Below, piece after piece: positions 1-8,313 of a stretch of DNA of 64,000 bases. Made by a program: the position numbers and the translations under genes. Position 1 is the first letter of the stretch, and each line of letters starts with the position of its first letter. The notes under the pieces are model-generated. The model did not search any database, was not told the DNA's origin, and worked only from the letters and a program-made list of their open reading frames with translations. This DNA comes from Paenibacillus sp. FSL H8-0548 (GTDB taxonomy: Bacteria > Bacillota > Bacilli > Paenibacillales > Paenibacillaceae): NCBI RefSeq assembly GCF_038630985.1, contig NZ_CP152049.1:5414501-5478500 (forward strand). The letters run 5' to 3'.

Positions 1-22
1 GCAGCTTAAGCATATCGTTCAT
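1..22 (-). CDS. Start of an unidentified gene running off the left edge
   Basis: Only the first seven codons are inside the window (reading M-N-D-M-L-K-L). The start is supported by a strong ribosome binding site, GGAGGAG, six bases upstream of ATG on the minus strand. It lies 28 bases downstream of the mutY stop on the same strand, so it is probably co-transcribed with mutY. Too little is visible to say what the protein is. Confidence 0.55.
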
Positions 23-50
23 TTGCTTCTCCTCCAGCTTCTACTCTCAG

Positions 51-1283
51 TTATTCCCAAAACTTCGTTAAAATCCGCAAAAATAAATTCGGAAACGGCA
101 GCGTACTCATATCTTCCTTGCCAATCCAGCGATAATGGCTTGATTGCTCATCTAATATAGCTATACTCGAAGTAGCAACACCACTCAGCTTATATTCAGC
201 CCCTGCCTCCGCAGCTATTCCTAATCTATCCTCATTCAAACCCACAGTCGACCGTGTATGCAAGCTTGTATCCTCGCCCAAATCAGCCAAGTAAAAGCGC
301 ATTTTCCAATGGATATGGCTGAAAATATGGTCGGCATCCGTAAACCAGCTGCGTGGACGAATAAGCAGTCTCGTATCCTCTTCTAGCATACGGCTGATCA
401 TCTCAGCGAGCTCTCCCTGCTCCTTCGGCGCTGACTCACTCAGCCACTGCGACTGATCAGGCGACAACAGCAAATGAGGCAGCTCCCACATCTGCGCAAG
501 CAGCCCCGTTTCGGGACGCTGTCTTACGAGCACTTTGCCAGCATTCTCACCACTGCCGAGGACGATCGCTGCTGCTCTGAACTCTGCCCGCGCCTTCTTG
601 GCCTTCGTCTTGATTGGCAATTCCAGCTCTCTTCCCTCAAGCCTTGCGCTGCAGTGCTCCATTACCGGGCATGGCAGACAGCTTGGCGACTTCGGCGTAC
701 ATACAAGCGCTCCCAGTTCCATCAGCGCTTGATTAAAATCTCCAGCTGCTCCCTCAGGAATAAGAGAAGCTGCGAGCTTCTCAATACTCACTCTCGTAGA
801 TTGCTTCGCGATATCATCCTCCAAGCAGAAATACCTTGAAAGCACGCGCATAACGTTTCCGTCTACTGCGGGCTCTGGACGGTTGAACGCAATGCTCATA
901 ATCGCTCCGCTTGTATAGGGACCCACACCCTTTAGTCCAGCTACTGAAGCTTTATCATCAGGCACGATGCCATCATACCTAGCAACCACCTCTCGCGCCC
1001 CTGCTTGCAGGTTCCGAGCTCGCGAATAGTAGCCGAGACCTTCCCAGCTCTTAAGCACCTCCGTCTCCGGCGCTTCCGCAAGCGCCTTGACAGTTGGAAA
1101 CTTGCTCATAAAATTGTTGTAAAAGGGGATGACCGTATCCACTCTCGTCTGCTGCAGCATAATTTCTGAAACCCATACCCGATAAGGATCTTGATTGATT
1201 CGCCAAGGCAAATCACGCTTGATCAGCCTGTACCAGCTCAGCAGCTCTGTGCTGAAAAATCGTTTAATCGATTCCTGCTCCAC
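51..1283 (-). CDS. mutY: A/G-specific adenine DNA glycosylase MutY
   Basis: Removes adenine mispaired with 8-oxoguanine or guanine in base excision repair. The 410 residues match MutY throughout: an HhH-GPD glycosylase domain with the family segment EIMLQQTRVDT (catalytic Glu near residue 40), the helix-hairpin-helix KGVGPYTSGA (about 119-128), catalytic Asp in AVDGNV (about 141), and a 4Fe-4S loop with cysteines at about 195, 202, 205 and 211 in C-x6-C-x2-C-x5-C spacing. The last ~170 residues form the NUDIX-like 8-oxoG recognition domain, including an F-S-H-I-H-W segment. The start is GTG, overlapping the TAG stop of the upstream AraC gene by one base, with AAGGAGG in front; translational coupling is likely. 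Length is slightly above the usual 350-370 because of the long C-terminal domain. Confidence 0.95.
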   Translation of the reverse strand: MEQESIKRFFSTELLSWYRLIKRDLPWRINQDPYRVWVSEIMLQQTRVDTVIPFYNNFMSKFPTVKALAEAPETEVLKSWEGLGYYSRARNLQAGAREVVARYDGIVPDDKASVAGLKGVGPYTSGAIMSIAFNRPEPAVDGNVMRVLSRYFCLEDDIAKQSTRVSIEKLAASLIPEGAAGDFNQALMELGALVCTPKSPSCLPCPVMEHCSARLEGRELELPIKTKAKKARAEFRAAAIVLGSGENAGKVLVRQRPETGLLAQMWELPHLLLSPDQSQWLSESAPKEQGELAEMISRMLEEDTRLLIRPRSWFTDADHIFSHIHWKMRFYLADLGEDTSLHTRSTVGLNEDRLGIAAEAGAEYKLSGVATSSIAILDEQSSHYRWIGKEDMSTLPFPNLFLRILTKFWE

Positions 1284-2164
1284 TAGTTGTTTTCCTCCTT
1301 GCTTGCTGTCACTGTAGAATCCAAGCTACAGATGTCATGATGCTTACCAATCCGGCGATATTGAACCGGCGTTATACCTGTATACCTTTTGAAGAGCCTC
1401 GATAAATAATGGTTCTGCATCCCTACCTGCTTCGCAACGCTCGCCACTGGCAGCTCCGTATCCATTAGAAGCTGTTTGGCGAGCTCAATACGACGGTTCG
1501 TCACATACTGAATGGGCGAGCAGCCCATAATATTTTTAAAGGAGGTAATGAAATAATTCGGATGGAGAAAAGCAAACCTCGCTAAAGCATCAATCTGAAT
1601 ATTTTCATGCAAATTCGCTTCAATATAAGCAAGCACATCGTTCCATTTTACCCCTAATCCGGAATCGTTGTGTATTTCTCTCTTGAAATGACTTTCATCC
1701 AAATAATAGGCAATCAGTTCCAGCAGAATCGCCTTCAGCCGCAGTACTCTAGTAATCGAGTCACAGCGCTGAGTTGTGTTCATTTTGGCGAAGAGCGCCT
1801 GGAGCATCTGCATGTCCTTCACATGAACAAAAGGCGGCAGCTGCAATGAATTCATAAAATGAATATCACCAAGCTCCAAACGAAAGTGGCACCAATAGCG
1901 GCAAAAAGGCTCATCGCCTTCTGTACCGAACGATTGCACCGTACCAGCAGGTAGAAAATAGAGCGTTCCCGGCTGCATGATATGTCTATTATTTTGAATA
2001 TCGAGCCAAGCCTCACCTTTAACCGTATAGCAAAAACGAAAAAAATCCGGTTTCGCATTTTTCTCCATCCAGCCCGGAAAACTTTCCGTATACGCAGACA
2101 TCGTTACCTCTGCTTGAATTGTATTCAAATGATTTTGTAAAATACTCTCTATTGTCGGTTTCAT
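1283..2164 (-). CDS. AraC-family transcriptional regulator with cupin sensor domain
   Basis: 293 residues. The N-terminal ~150 residues look like an AraC-type cupin ligand-binding domain (GTLYFLPAGTVQSFG, about 66-80), and the C-terminal ~100 residues contain the two helix-turn-helix units of the family, ending in the signature NHYLSRLFKRYTGITPVQYR (about 247-266). Such proteins usually sense a sugar or related small molecule and activate a nearby operon. Here the only co-oriented neighbour is mutY, which overlaps it by one base, so the regulatory target is not evident. The divergent 174-bp gap to the cytochrome c gene is another candidate target. The ligand cannot be told from sequence. Confidence 0.85.
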   Translation of the reverse strand: MKPTIESILQNHLNTIQAEVTMSAYTESFPGWMEKNAKPDFFRFCYTVKGEAWLDIQNNRHIMQPGTLYFLPAGTVQSFGTEGDEPFCRYWCHFRLELGDIHFMNSLQLPPFVHVKDMQMLQALFAKMNTTQRCDSITRVLRLKAILLELIAYYLDESHFKREIHNDSGLGVKWNDVLAYIEANLHENIQIDALARFAFLHPNYFITSFKNIMGCSPIQYVTNRRIELAKQLLMDTELPVASVAKQVGMQNHYLSRLFKRYTGITPVQYRRIGKHHDICSLDSTVTASKEENN

Positions 2165-2338
2165 GAACTCTCCCGTAGTTAAAACTGCGTTATAATGTAG
2201 ATGATGACTTCTGAAGATCGTAAACTGCCTTTCCTATTATACGGACTAAAGATTAAAATTCATATGGACGACATGTGAAGAGCTTGATTAAGTTTGATTT
2301 TACCACATCACCCAAATAAAGAGAGGTAACTTTTTTCT

Positions 2339-2692
2339 ATGACGAATCGCCAAATTCTAATTTCCGCTGCTTCTTGCGTATTGCTGTTTGCTCTAGCCGG
2401 CTGCGGCGGCAGCAGTAAAGATGCTGCAAAAATTAAAAATGCGCTTGACGGGCCAACTGACGTTATGACCGTGTACAAAGCTAATTGCGTCAGCTGTCAT
2501 GGTACAGGACTTCAAGGCCGAATCGGTCCCACAACCAATTTGCAAGAAATAGGCGCGCGTATGAGCGCTGCTGATATTATCCAGCAAATTGAACAAGGTG
2601 AACAGGGAGAAGCTTACATGCCTGCTTTCAAGGATAAGCTGACTGAGGCAGAAATTGTCGGTTTAGCCGATTGGCTGGCAAGCAAGAAATAA
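2339..2692 (+). CDS. Membrane-anchored c-type cytochrome (lipoprotein, c551-like)
   Basis: 117-residue small electron carrier. An N-terminal signal segment ends in the lipobox L-A-G-C (Cys22), so the protein should be lipid-anchored on the outer face of the membrane. The haem attachment motif CVSCH lies at residues 50-54 and the likely axial Met is in AYMPAF (about Met94). Size and layout resemble the Bacillus lipoprotein cytochrome c551 (CccB), which passes electrons to cytochrome oxidase. A GAGAGG ribosome binding site precedes the ATG. The gene stands alone, followed at once by a strong terminator. The specific redox partner is inferred from family only. Confidence 0.87.
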   Translation: MTNRQILISAASCVLLFALAGCGGSSKDAAKIKNALDGPTDVMTVYKANCVSCHGTGLQGRIGPTTNLQEIGARMSAADIIQQIEQGEQGEAYMPAFKDKLTEAEIVGLADWLASKK

Positions 2693-2694
2693 TA

Positions 2695-2743
2695 AAAAAG
2701 GATGCCAAGCAGTTTAGACAAAGCTGCTGCTGGCATCCTTTTT
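2695..2743 (+). terminator. Rho-independent terminator of the cytochrome c gene
   Basis: AAAAAGGATGCCA (2695-2707) pairs exactly with TGGCATCCTTTTT (2731-2743). AGCAG/CTGCT extends the stem inward, and a T-run ends it. The hairpin begins two bases after the stop codon. Confidence 0.9.
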
Positions 2744-2756
2744 ATTTCAAATAATC

Positions 2757-4285
2757 TTAATAACTCAACTTTCGCAGCCTGAAATTGGCAAGTAAGCCTT
2801 GATGTAATTGGGCAAAGCGGAGATCCAGAGCTGTAGTTGACTTTTTATCATAGTGGATAGCTTTTTGCCGACTTGATTAGCGATTTCGTTCATCAATTCC
2901 ACCAGTTGCTGTAAAGCCACTGCCCAGTCCAAAGAACCGACTTCATCGCATAGCAAATAAAACAGTCCACCGAGCGTCCGTTGATCGGTACTTTGCCGAT
3001 GCTGCCAAGCCAGCAGAATATAACGGGAAAAGACAATCGTAGTATGGCTAATGAGCAGATCGTAGGAGCGACCTTGGAACTCTTTTTGCAGGCGCAGCAA
3101 GGATTTAGCGCATTTGAAAAAGACCTCGATGTCCCAGCGAAGAGCGTAGATTTGAATGATTTCCGGTGCCGTCAGTGTGAGATCCGTCGATAGAATCGCG
3201 AGCCACTCGTTTTTCTTGGAGCGATGGCGAACAAAGATCACGACGACTGGAATACCGGGAACCAGTTCCGTATGAATCTGACGCAAAATATTCCGTTGCT
3301 TCCCTTGGACTTGCGTTGCAGATCGGTAAAGACCTTTGAGATCGACCCGCTTGCCCTGAACGAGATATCGCTTGTTGTCGTTTTTCACCATGCCAATGAC
3401 ATGAAGACCTCGTTCCACCACTCGCTCGATTAAGGGCGCATGAGTGAACCAACTGTCCATGAGTACGTAAGACGCAGAAACACCCGAGGCGATGGCCCGA
3501 TCCAGCAGTTCAGAAACCAGATGCGGGGCCGAAAGCAGAGCTTCTTTCCGGCGTTTGTAGCCAGTGGATCGCTTATCGATTCCCGGATGAATACCGGTCA
3601 GTCCAGCCTTCACAGAACTGAGCAGGGCGAAGTCCAGAGGGAGAAATGTATGGCCGTCCGACCAGCCTAAAGTCAGCATACGGAACCCCTTATAATAAGC
3701 ACCGGTGGCGTGATCCTTGAACCGAGCGAGAAGTTCTACCGCTTTGCTGCGATTTCGTTCAAACATGGAATCGTCGACAATAAACACGGAAGTTCGTGTG
3801 ACGGAGGTCAAGGTTTCGACTCGCTGAACGGTGTCACTGCTGAGAGAAGTCAAGAAACGCCGCCAAGCAAATCCGCTGTGATTAAGAAACCGGTAGACGG
3901 CATCTTTGCCAGGAAAGGCTTCACTTTTGGAACTTTCGAGCAGACGAAACCAGTTCTTCTGATGAAAGAGAAGGACAAAAACGAGCATAAATAGATGGGA
4001 ACAGGTATAGCCAAAAGTCTTTTTGAATCCTGCATTTCTCAGGTGCTTCAGTACACCGAGTTCCTGAAAAGCAGGCCTCATTTCAGGTGGGAGTTGATCT
4101 AGGGACGACTTTTGCTTTATCATGGAAGGGACACCTCTTCTTTGGTTTAGTGGATCTCGACAATCTCACTTTACCAAATGAAGCGGTGTTTTTCTATATG
4201 GGCAAGATCGTTACTTAAACCAGCTTTACCTTAACACCGGATTGGAGTCAACTCGGTTTTGACTCTGCGAAAGTTGAGTTAATAA
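2757..4285. mobile_element. Complete IS4-family insertion sequence with target duplication
   Basis: The element proper spans 2764-4278. Perfect 14-bp terminal inverted repeats CTCAACTTTCGCAG (2764-2777) and CTGCGAAAGTTGAG (4265-4278) bracket one transposase gene. The 7-bp sequence TTAATAA occurs directly on both sides (2757-2763 and 4279-4285) and is most simply the target duplication, so insertion looks recent and the element intact. The transposase stop codon lies inside the left inverted repeat. The right copy of TTAATAA supplies the stop codon (TAA on the minus strand) of the neighbouring 78-residue gene. Confidence 0.88.
2765..4123 (-). CDS. IS4-family DDE transposase
   Basis: 452 residues, catalysing cut-and-paste movement of the surrounding element. 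The acidic triad is visible: Asp in VFIVDDSMFERNRSK, Asp in YVLMDSWFTH, and Glu in the IS4-type segment LRWDIEVFFKCAK. A TTATTFA-like segment (HTTIVFSRYILLAW) follows, as expected for the C-terminal catalytic region. The N-terminal HLRNAGFKKTFGYTCSHLFMLV region resembles the DUF4372-like start of IS4 transposases. No frameshift or internal stop is seen, so the enzyme should be active. GAGGTG precedes the ATG. Assignment to an IS4 subgroup would need comparison with ISfinder. Confidence 0.92.
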   Translation of the reverse strand: MIKQKSSLDQLPPEMRPAFQELGVLKHLRNAGFKKTFGYTCSHLFMLVFVLLFHQKNWFRLLESSKSEAFPGKDAVYRFLNHSGFAWRRFLTSLSSDTVQRVETLTSVTRTSVFIVDDSMFERNRSKAVELLARFKDHATGAYYKGFRMLTLGWSDGHTFLPLDFALLSSVKAGLTGIHPGIDKRSTGYKRRKEALLSAPHLVSELLDRAIASGVSASYVLMDSWFTHAPLIERVVERGLHVIGMVKNDNKRYLVQGKRVDLKGLYRSATQVQGKQRNILRQIHTELVPGIPVVVIFVRHRSKKNEWLAILSTDLTLTAPEIIQIYALRWDIEVFFKCAKSLLRLQKEFQGRSYDLLISHTTIVFSRYILLAWQHRQSTDQRTLGGLFYLLCDEVGSLDWAVALQQLVELMNEIANQVGKKLSTMIKSQLQLWISALPNYIKAYLPISGCES

Positions 4286-4515
4286 CCAATATGGCTACCG
4301 TTTATTTTTGGAGATTTCATGAGATGATGTGCAAAATGGCCTGCGTACGTCCAATGTGTCTCACCCATTTGTGGATGTACCGGAAAGAGGTCGCCCTGCA
4401 CCAGCACCAGATCACCGCCCCAGTCGTCTGAATACAGGCCATCATATTCGACCCACTGTCCCGTCTTAAAACGACGCTTCGTCTTCTGCTGCCGCTGCTC
4501 CTTCAATGCCGCCAT
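4279..4515 (-). CDS. Small YjzC-like protein of unknown function
   Basis: 78 residues, basic at the N-terminus and ending in a compact segment (FKTGQWVEYDGLY then LVLVQGDLFPVHP then HWTY) that resembles Bacillus YjzC-type small proteins, whose function is unknown. The annotated ATG sits immediately against GGAG, which is too close, so translation may start a few codons later at TTG (about 4506), with better spacing. The TAA stop is inside the TTAATAA target duplication of the IS4 element: insertion happened at the stop codon and left the reading frame whole. The family match is by eye and moderate. Confidence 0.6.
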   Translation of the reverse strand: MAALKEQRQQKTKRRFKTGQWVEYDGLYSDDWGGDLVLVQGDLFPVHPQMGETHWTYAGHFAHHLMKSPKINGSHIGY

Positions 4516-4566
4516 CTCCTCTCAAATCCATGCTCGGTATATTACATTCCAAGTATAGGCAAAAGG

Positions 4567-4965
4567 TTACAGTGATATTCGTTCCACAACCGCAAAGGCA
4601 GAAGCAAGCTGTCGCTCATGGGTGATGGTGATATGAATTCGAACGCTGCCTTGGCTGAAGCCCAGACGCTTCCAAGCGTCTGCAGTCAGCTTGCATTCCG
4701 GCTTGCCGCAGCTGCCGCGCAATATTTCAATATCCGTAAAGCCGACAACATTGCCGATTCCACAGCCAAAGGCTTTCACAACCGCTTCCTTCGCAGCGAA
4801 TCGCCCGGCGACAAATTGGTTGAGCCGCTCACCTTCATACTGTCCTGCCAGCTCGTGCTCGCCAGCCGATAGGATACGCTCAAGAAAACGCCTGCACGTG
4901 CGCCCCTCCAAAATCCTCGTTATACGTGTTATATCCGATAAGTCATTTCCGATGCCGATGATCAT
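4567..4965 (-). CDS. acpS: Holo-acyl-carrier-protein synthase
   Basis: Transfers 4'-phosphopantetheine from coenzyme A to acyl carrier protein, switching on fatty-acid synthesis. From the chosen ATG the protein is 132 residues, close to the ~120 usual for AcpS. Family landmarks are the N-terminal IIGIGNDLSDI (metal-binding Asp region), FAAKEAVVKAFG with the catalytic Glu, and the C-terminal VRIHITITHERQLASAFAVVE, equivalent to the S-[IL]-[ST]-H strand. An upstream ATG at 5022 would add 19 residues unlike the family, so I place the start at 4965. The ribosome binding site there (AGGCGGGTG) is only fair. It follows the copper gene pair on the same strand after ~94 bases. Confidence 0.92.
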   Translation of the reverse strand: MIIGIGNDLSDITRITRILEGRTCRRFLERILSAGEHELAGQYEGERLNQFVAGRFAAKEAVVKAFGCGIGNVVGFTDIEILRGSCGKPECKLTADAWKRLGFSQGSVRIHITITHERQLASAFAVVERISL

Positions 4966-5058
4966 GCTAACACCCGCCTTTTCCCTGAAGGTGAGATTAG
5001 CAGACGGGGAGCTTGAAGTCAAGCCTAGCGCAAGATACAGCCAAAATACCGGCTTTGA

Positions 5059-7137
5059 TTAATATAATAATAGAGCTTCTATTTCCTGCTCGTAATGGAA
5101 GCTATTGCCCACCCTATCCTCTATATCAACCGTGATTAATCCTTTCCGATTCTTATCATCAACATATTGTCCCGATGCAAGATAGGTGTACTTCGTAAAG
5201 CCAGGAAATTCAAACTGCTCAGCGGCTAGCGGCTGAAGCTCAAGCGGAAAAATTTCCTGACTGACGTTCCCATCCTCTGCAGGCACAGACTCTTCGTTCG
5301 ACCGCAGCAAACCAGCAACTGCCGACAGAGGTGCACCCTGCCCTTCGGGCAGCCAAACATCAAGCCTTACGCTCTGCTGCTTCGTCTGCTTATTATCCGA
5401 TATACGCAAGCTCATATGCGCCTTCTCACCCATAACATGCCAGTAGATAGGCTCAGACAGCTTAGGGACAGCCGGAGTGACTGGCGGGGACGTAGAAGAG
5501 AGCATGCCAGCCAGCACAAACAATGCAGCTGCTAGAAGCACCTCGACGCGGACACCAATAAGCAAGCCGGGCGCGCTGCTCGTCTTTTCCAGCCTCGGCA
5601 TGAAAATGAGCTTATGCATCGCAGCAATAACAACAATAAGCAGCATAAGGATAGCTTTTGCGAGAATCAGTCTACCATACGCCGATGTGATTAATTGTTC
5701 CATACTTGTTAGTCGAGCAGCCGAAAGCCATATTCCGCTAACTAGGATGAGCACCATGCTCGGCAGCGCCCACAGTGAGAACCGTTTAGCTGTTCGATTC
5801 AGACGCTTCGTGGCGCCTCGATCGAAGGTTAGCGAGAACAAGCCCACTAGACCGCCGAACCATACCGCAGCAGCGCTCATATGGACCGCATGGGTCGCTA
5901 TAGCTAGCGCAGCATCCTTTAATGCCGCATAGGCATGTCCTGTCATAGGAAAGGTCACGATTAACACGGCGGCAGCTGCAAATTTAATGCGATTCGCCCA
6001 TGCCCTCTCCCGAATAGGGGCGAATGCAAGCAGCAGCAGGAGCAGGGCGAGTATCGGTCTGAGCGCTGCCACTTTTCCAATCATGGTTCCGCTAGCAATC
6101 ACATAAAGCGATACGCCTCCCAGCTGACTTGAAAGCAGCGAGAGACGAATCAATCCCGTCAGGAGCCAAGTCAAGGCTGCAGCTCCAATAACGATTCGCT
6201 CTGCCCTCAGTGAAAAGCCAAACGGGGTGGCCTTCTCATCCTCCCGCCAAATGACATATCGAAAAAACAGCAAGCCTGCTGCCGCTGCACCTGCAAAAAT
6301 ATCAAACACGCGCAGAGCAACCATTCCACTATTGCCTTTAGCATGCTCATGCACGCTATCCGTCTCATCGCTGCCGCCGCTGTGCTCGTTATGGGTATGG
6401 CTGTTATGGCCAGCAACGGCTGCGGCCTCAACTGTTTCTACAGGACTAGGCGGCGAAACACTCTCTTCTGGAAGCTCAGGGCTAGGGATCGCAGCTTCCT
6501 GCGTGCTTGGTGTATGACTCGGACTTGGCTCATTTGCAAGAGCTGGAGCTGCTGCTGGCTCTGTTGCTCGCGCAGAGCTATTCACCGCACTTGGCGCATT
6601 CGTTCGCACAGGCTTCGCAGAAGCTGCTGGCAGATTTGCAGCAGAGCTTCCCGTTCCCGCTTCTTGTGCAACGTCTGCTTCTGCTGCTTCTCCACCTGCA
6701 CCATCGACAGCTTCTGAGCCTCCAGCAGCATTTCCATCCAGAGCTATCGTTTCGTCCGGTTTAGTCTGCTCCAAACGAACGCCTACGGCAAATTGAAAAG
6801 TCCCGTCCGTCATATGCGAATCTTGCGACAACACCTGCCAGCTTACTTCATAAACACCCTTCTCTAGCAGAGGAATCGTGTAAATAAGCATTTGTTCGCC
6901 TTCATTGCTTAAAACTCCAGTAATCGCAGCAGCTTTATCGACTCTTTTCAGTGAAATGCTGCTTAGCTTTGTATCAATCTTCTCTGTAAAGGTAATTCGA
7001 ATCGCTGGCGGCGCCACAGACAGCTCAGCATCCTGATAAGGTGTCGATTGCGCAATATAGGCATGCGCCGAGACTAAACTCGGCAGGCATGCCCACATCA
7101 TGATTAGTAGCACTATGCTTTTGATTAGCTTCTTCAT
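5059..7137 (-). CDS. CopC-CopD fusion copper-handling membrane protein with His-rich linker (YcnJ-like)
   Basis: About 692 residues. A signal peptide ends at VSAHAY, leaving His as the first mature residue, the classic CopC copper ligand. The CopC domain follows to about residue 120, with the second His in LSQDSHMTDGTFQF. A long Ala/Pro/Ser/Glu-rich low-complexity linker (about 125-270) ends in a His cluster (HNSHTHNEHSGG, then VHEHA), then a multi-pass CopD domain (about 280-550) and an extracytoplasmic C-terminal domain. Bacillus YcnJ has the same CopC-CopD layout and takes part in copper acquisition, so copper import or supply is the likely role. Translation could begin at TTG 7143, but ATG 7137 has better AAGG spacing. 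Only nine bases separate it from the upstream exported gene, so the two form one operon. Confidence 0.85.
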   Translation of the reverse strand: MKKLIKSIVLLIMMWACLPSLVSAHAYIAQSTPYQDAELSVAPPAIRITFTEKIDTKLSSISLKRVDKAAAITGVLSNEGEQMLIYTIPLLEKGVYEVSWQVLSQDSHMTDGTFQFAVGVRLEQTKPDETIALDGNAAGGSEAVDGAGGEAAEADVAQEAGTGSSAANLPAASAKPVRTNAPSAVNSSARATEPAAAPALANEPSPSHTPSTQEAAIPSPELPEESVSPPSPVETVEAAAVAGHNSHTHNEHSGGSDETDSVHEHAKGNSGMVALRVFDIFAGAAAAGLLFFRYVIWREDEKATPFGFSLRAERIVIGAAALTWLLTGLIRLSLLSSQLGGVSLYVIASGTMIGKVAALRPILALLLLLLAFAPIRERAWANRIKFAAAAVLIVTFPMTGHAYAALKDAALAIATHAVHMSAAAVWFGGLVGLFSLTFDRGATKRLNRTAKRFSLWALPSMVLILVSGIWLSAARLTSMEQLITSAYGRLILAKAILMLLIVVIAAMHKLIFMPRLEKTSSAPGLLIGVRVEVLLAAALFVLAGMLSSTSPPVTPAVPKLSEPIYWHVMGEKAHMSLRISDNKQTKQQSVRLDVWLPEGQGAPLSAVAGLLRSNEESVPAEDGNVSQEIFPLELQPLAAEQFEFPGFTKYTYLASGQYVDDKNRKGLITVDIEDRVGNSFHYEQEIEALLLY

Positions 7138-7146
7138 TTGCAAGCC

Positions 7147-8208
7147 TTATTTCGTGTAAATCGCAACTGCTGCTTGATTTCCGCCTACCGCAGGGAAATA
7201 TTCAACAACAGCGCCCGCTGCTTCTGCTGCGGTACGAAGTGCAACAAGCCCCGTACCCTCGTAGCCAGCGTCAATATTTTGTTTGATGAAGGATGCATCT
7301 ACTTTTGTTGTCCCTTGTGCAATCGACAGGCTATTAACGGTAAGTACGCTGCCATTAAGATAAATATGCGGCTTTGCTGTCGATACGGAGCCCGGAAGCT
7401 TCGCCGATTTATTTTGCACCGTGAATGTCATGGTTGCTTCATAGTTTGTCGTGCTGTATTCGCCTTCCATGGCTTCGGTTGTACTTGGCTTGGCTCGAAC
7501 TAAATAATAATCAGCGGCGCCCGTAGTGAAGGAGATCATGCCATTCGCATCGGTCCTCAGCTCTATCGCTTCCGAATTGCTGCGGCGGATGATGTCCACC
7601 GAAGTGCTCCCAAGCGGCTCCCCCTTCAGAAGCAATTGAATAGCTACCTGCTCATCCGGTGTAACCGCAGCAGGATTGAATAAAGGTATCAGCTCTGCGC
7701 GGTCGGGACTTACTTGCTTGGAGAAGCCGGTAAGAGCCTTTACCCGCTCAAGAACAGGAATATCGCTTACTGCTACAAAAGATTTGGCACTGCGCAAAGT
7801 ACGGGAGGCTGCATCAGCACCCTTGTAGACGCTATCCGCTTCCGTAGAAATGATATAAGCACCCGGCACATTCGATTTAAATGAGGCTACAAAATAGTTG
7901 TTCAATGCCGGTGTTGTCTCTGTAGCCGCCTCTCCTGTATAAAAGCGTGTACCTGTAATGTCGGATTTTACGCCCCCAGGCGTAGTTACGAATACCTTCG
8001 ACGTGCTTCCCCATTGTCCATCGATTCGGTAGCTCTTGTGCTCATTGGAGTGATTTCCGTACAATAGCTCCACATAGGATACTTGACCCTGCGCTACAAT
8101 AGGAGCGCTAGTCTGTGACCAGCCGTCGTGTGCGAATACAGGTACCGCTGCAGCTAATGTCAGTGCTGCAGCCAGCGCAGCACTCGCCACTTTTTTGAAA
8201 AATGTCAT
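7147..8208 (-). CDS. Exported protein with DUF4198-like and copper-amine-oxidase-like C-terminal domains
   Basis: 353 residues from the ATG at 8208, which has a good GGAGG site; an upstream GTG/ATG frame extension to 8274 lacks one. A signal peptide ends near VPVFAHDGW, again leaving His near the mature N-terminus. The middle (about 25-270) resembles the DUF4198 group of exported proteins linked to metal uptake. The last ~75 residues (PHIYLNGSVLTVNSLSI...) look like the 'copper amine oxidase N-terminal' stalk domain common in Paenibacillus exported proteins; this is not an enzyme domain. It directly precedes the CopC-CopD gene, suggesting it works with it at the cell surface, perhaps as a metal-binding partner. 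That role is inference. Confidence 0.72.
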   Translation of the reverse strand: MTFFKKVASAALAAALTLAAAVPVFAHDGWSQTSAPIVAQGQVSYVELLYGNHSNEHKSYRIDGQWGSTSKVFVTTPGGVKSDITGTRFYTGEAATETTPALNNYFVASFKSNVPGAYIISTEADSVYKGADAASRTLRSAKSFVAVSDIPVLERVKALTGFSKQVSPDRAELIPLFNPAAVTPDEQVAIQLLLKGEPLGSTSVDIIRRSNSEAIELRTDANGMISFTTGAADYYLVRAKPSTTEAMEGEYSTTNYEATMTFTVQNKSAKLPGSVSTAKPHIYLNGSVLTVNSLSIAQGTTKVDASFIKQNIDAGYEGTGLVALRTAAEAAGAVVEYFPAVGGNQAAVAIYTK

Positions 8209-8313
8209 TTTAAACAACCTCCATTGATTTGCATTTACATTACAAATTGTAACAATGAAGGCTCTGCTGCACATGACTCATAAGAGCTACTGAGCTGTGA
8301 ACGATATGTGAAT

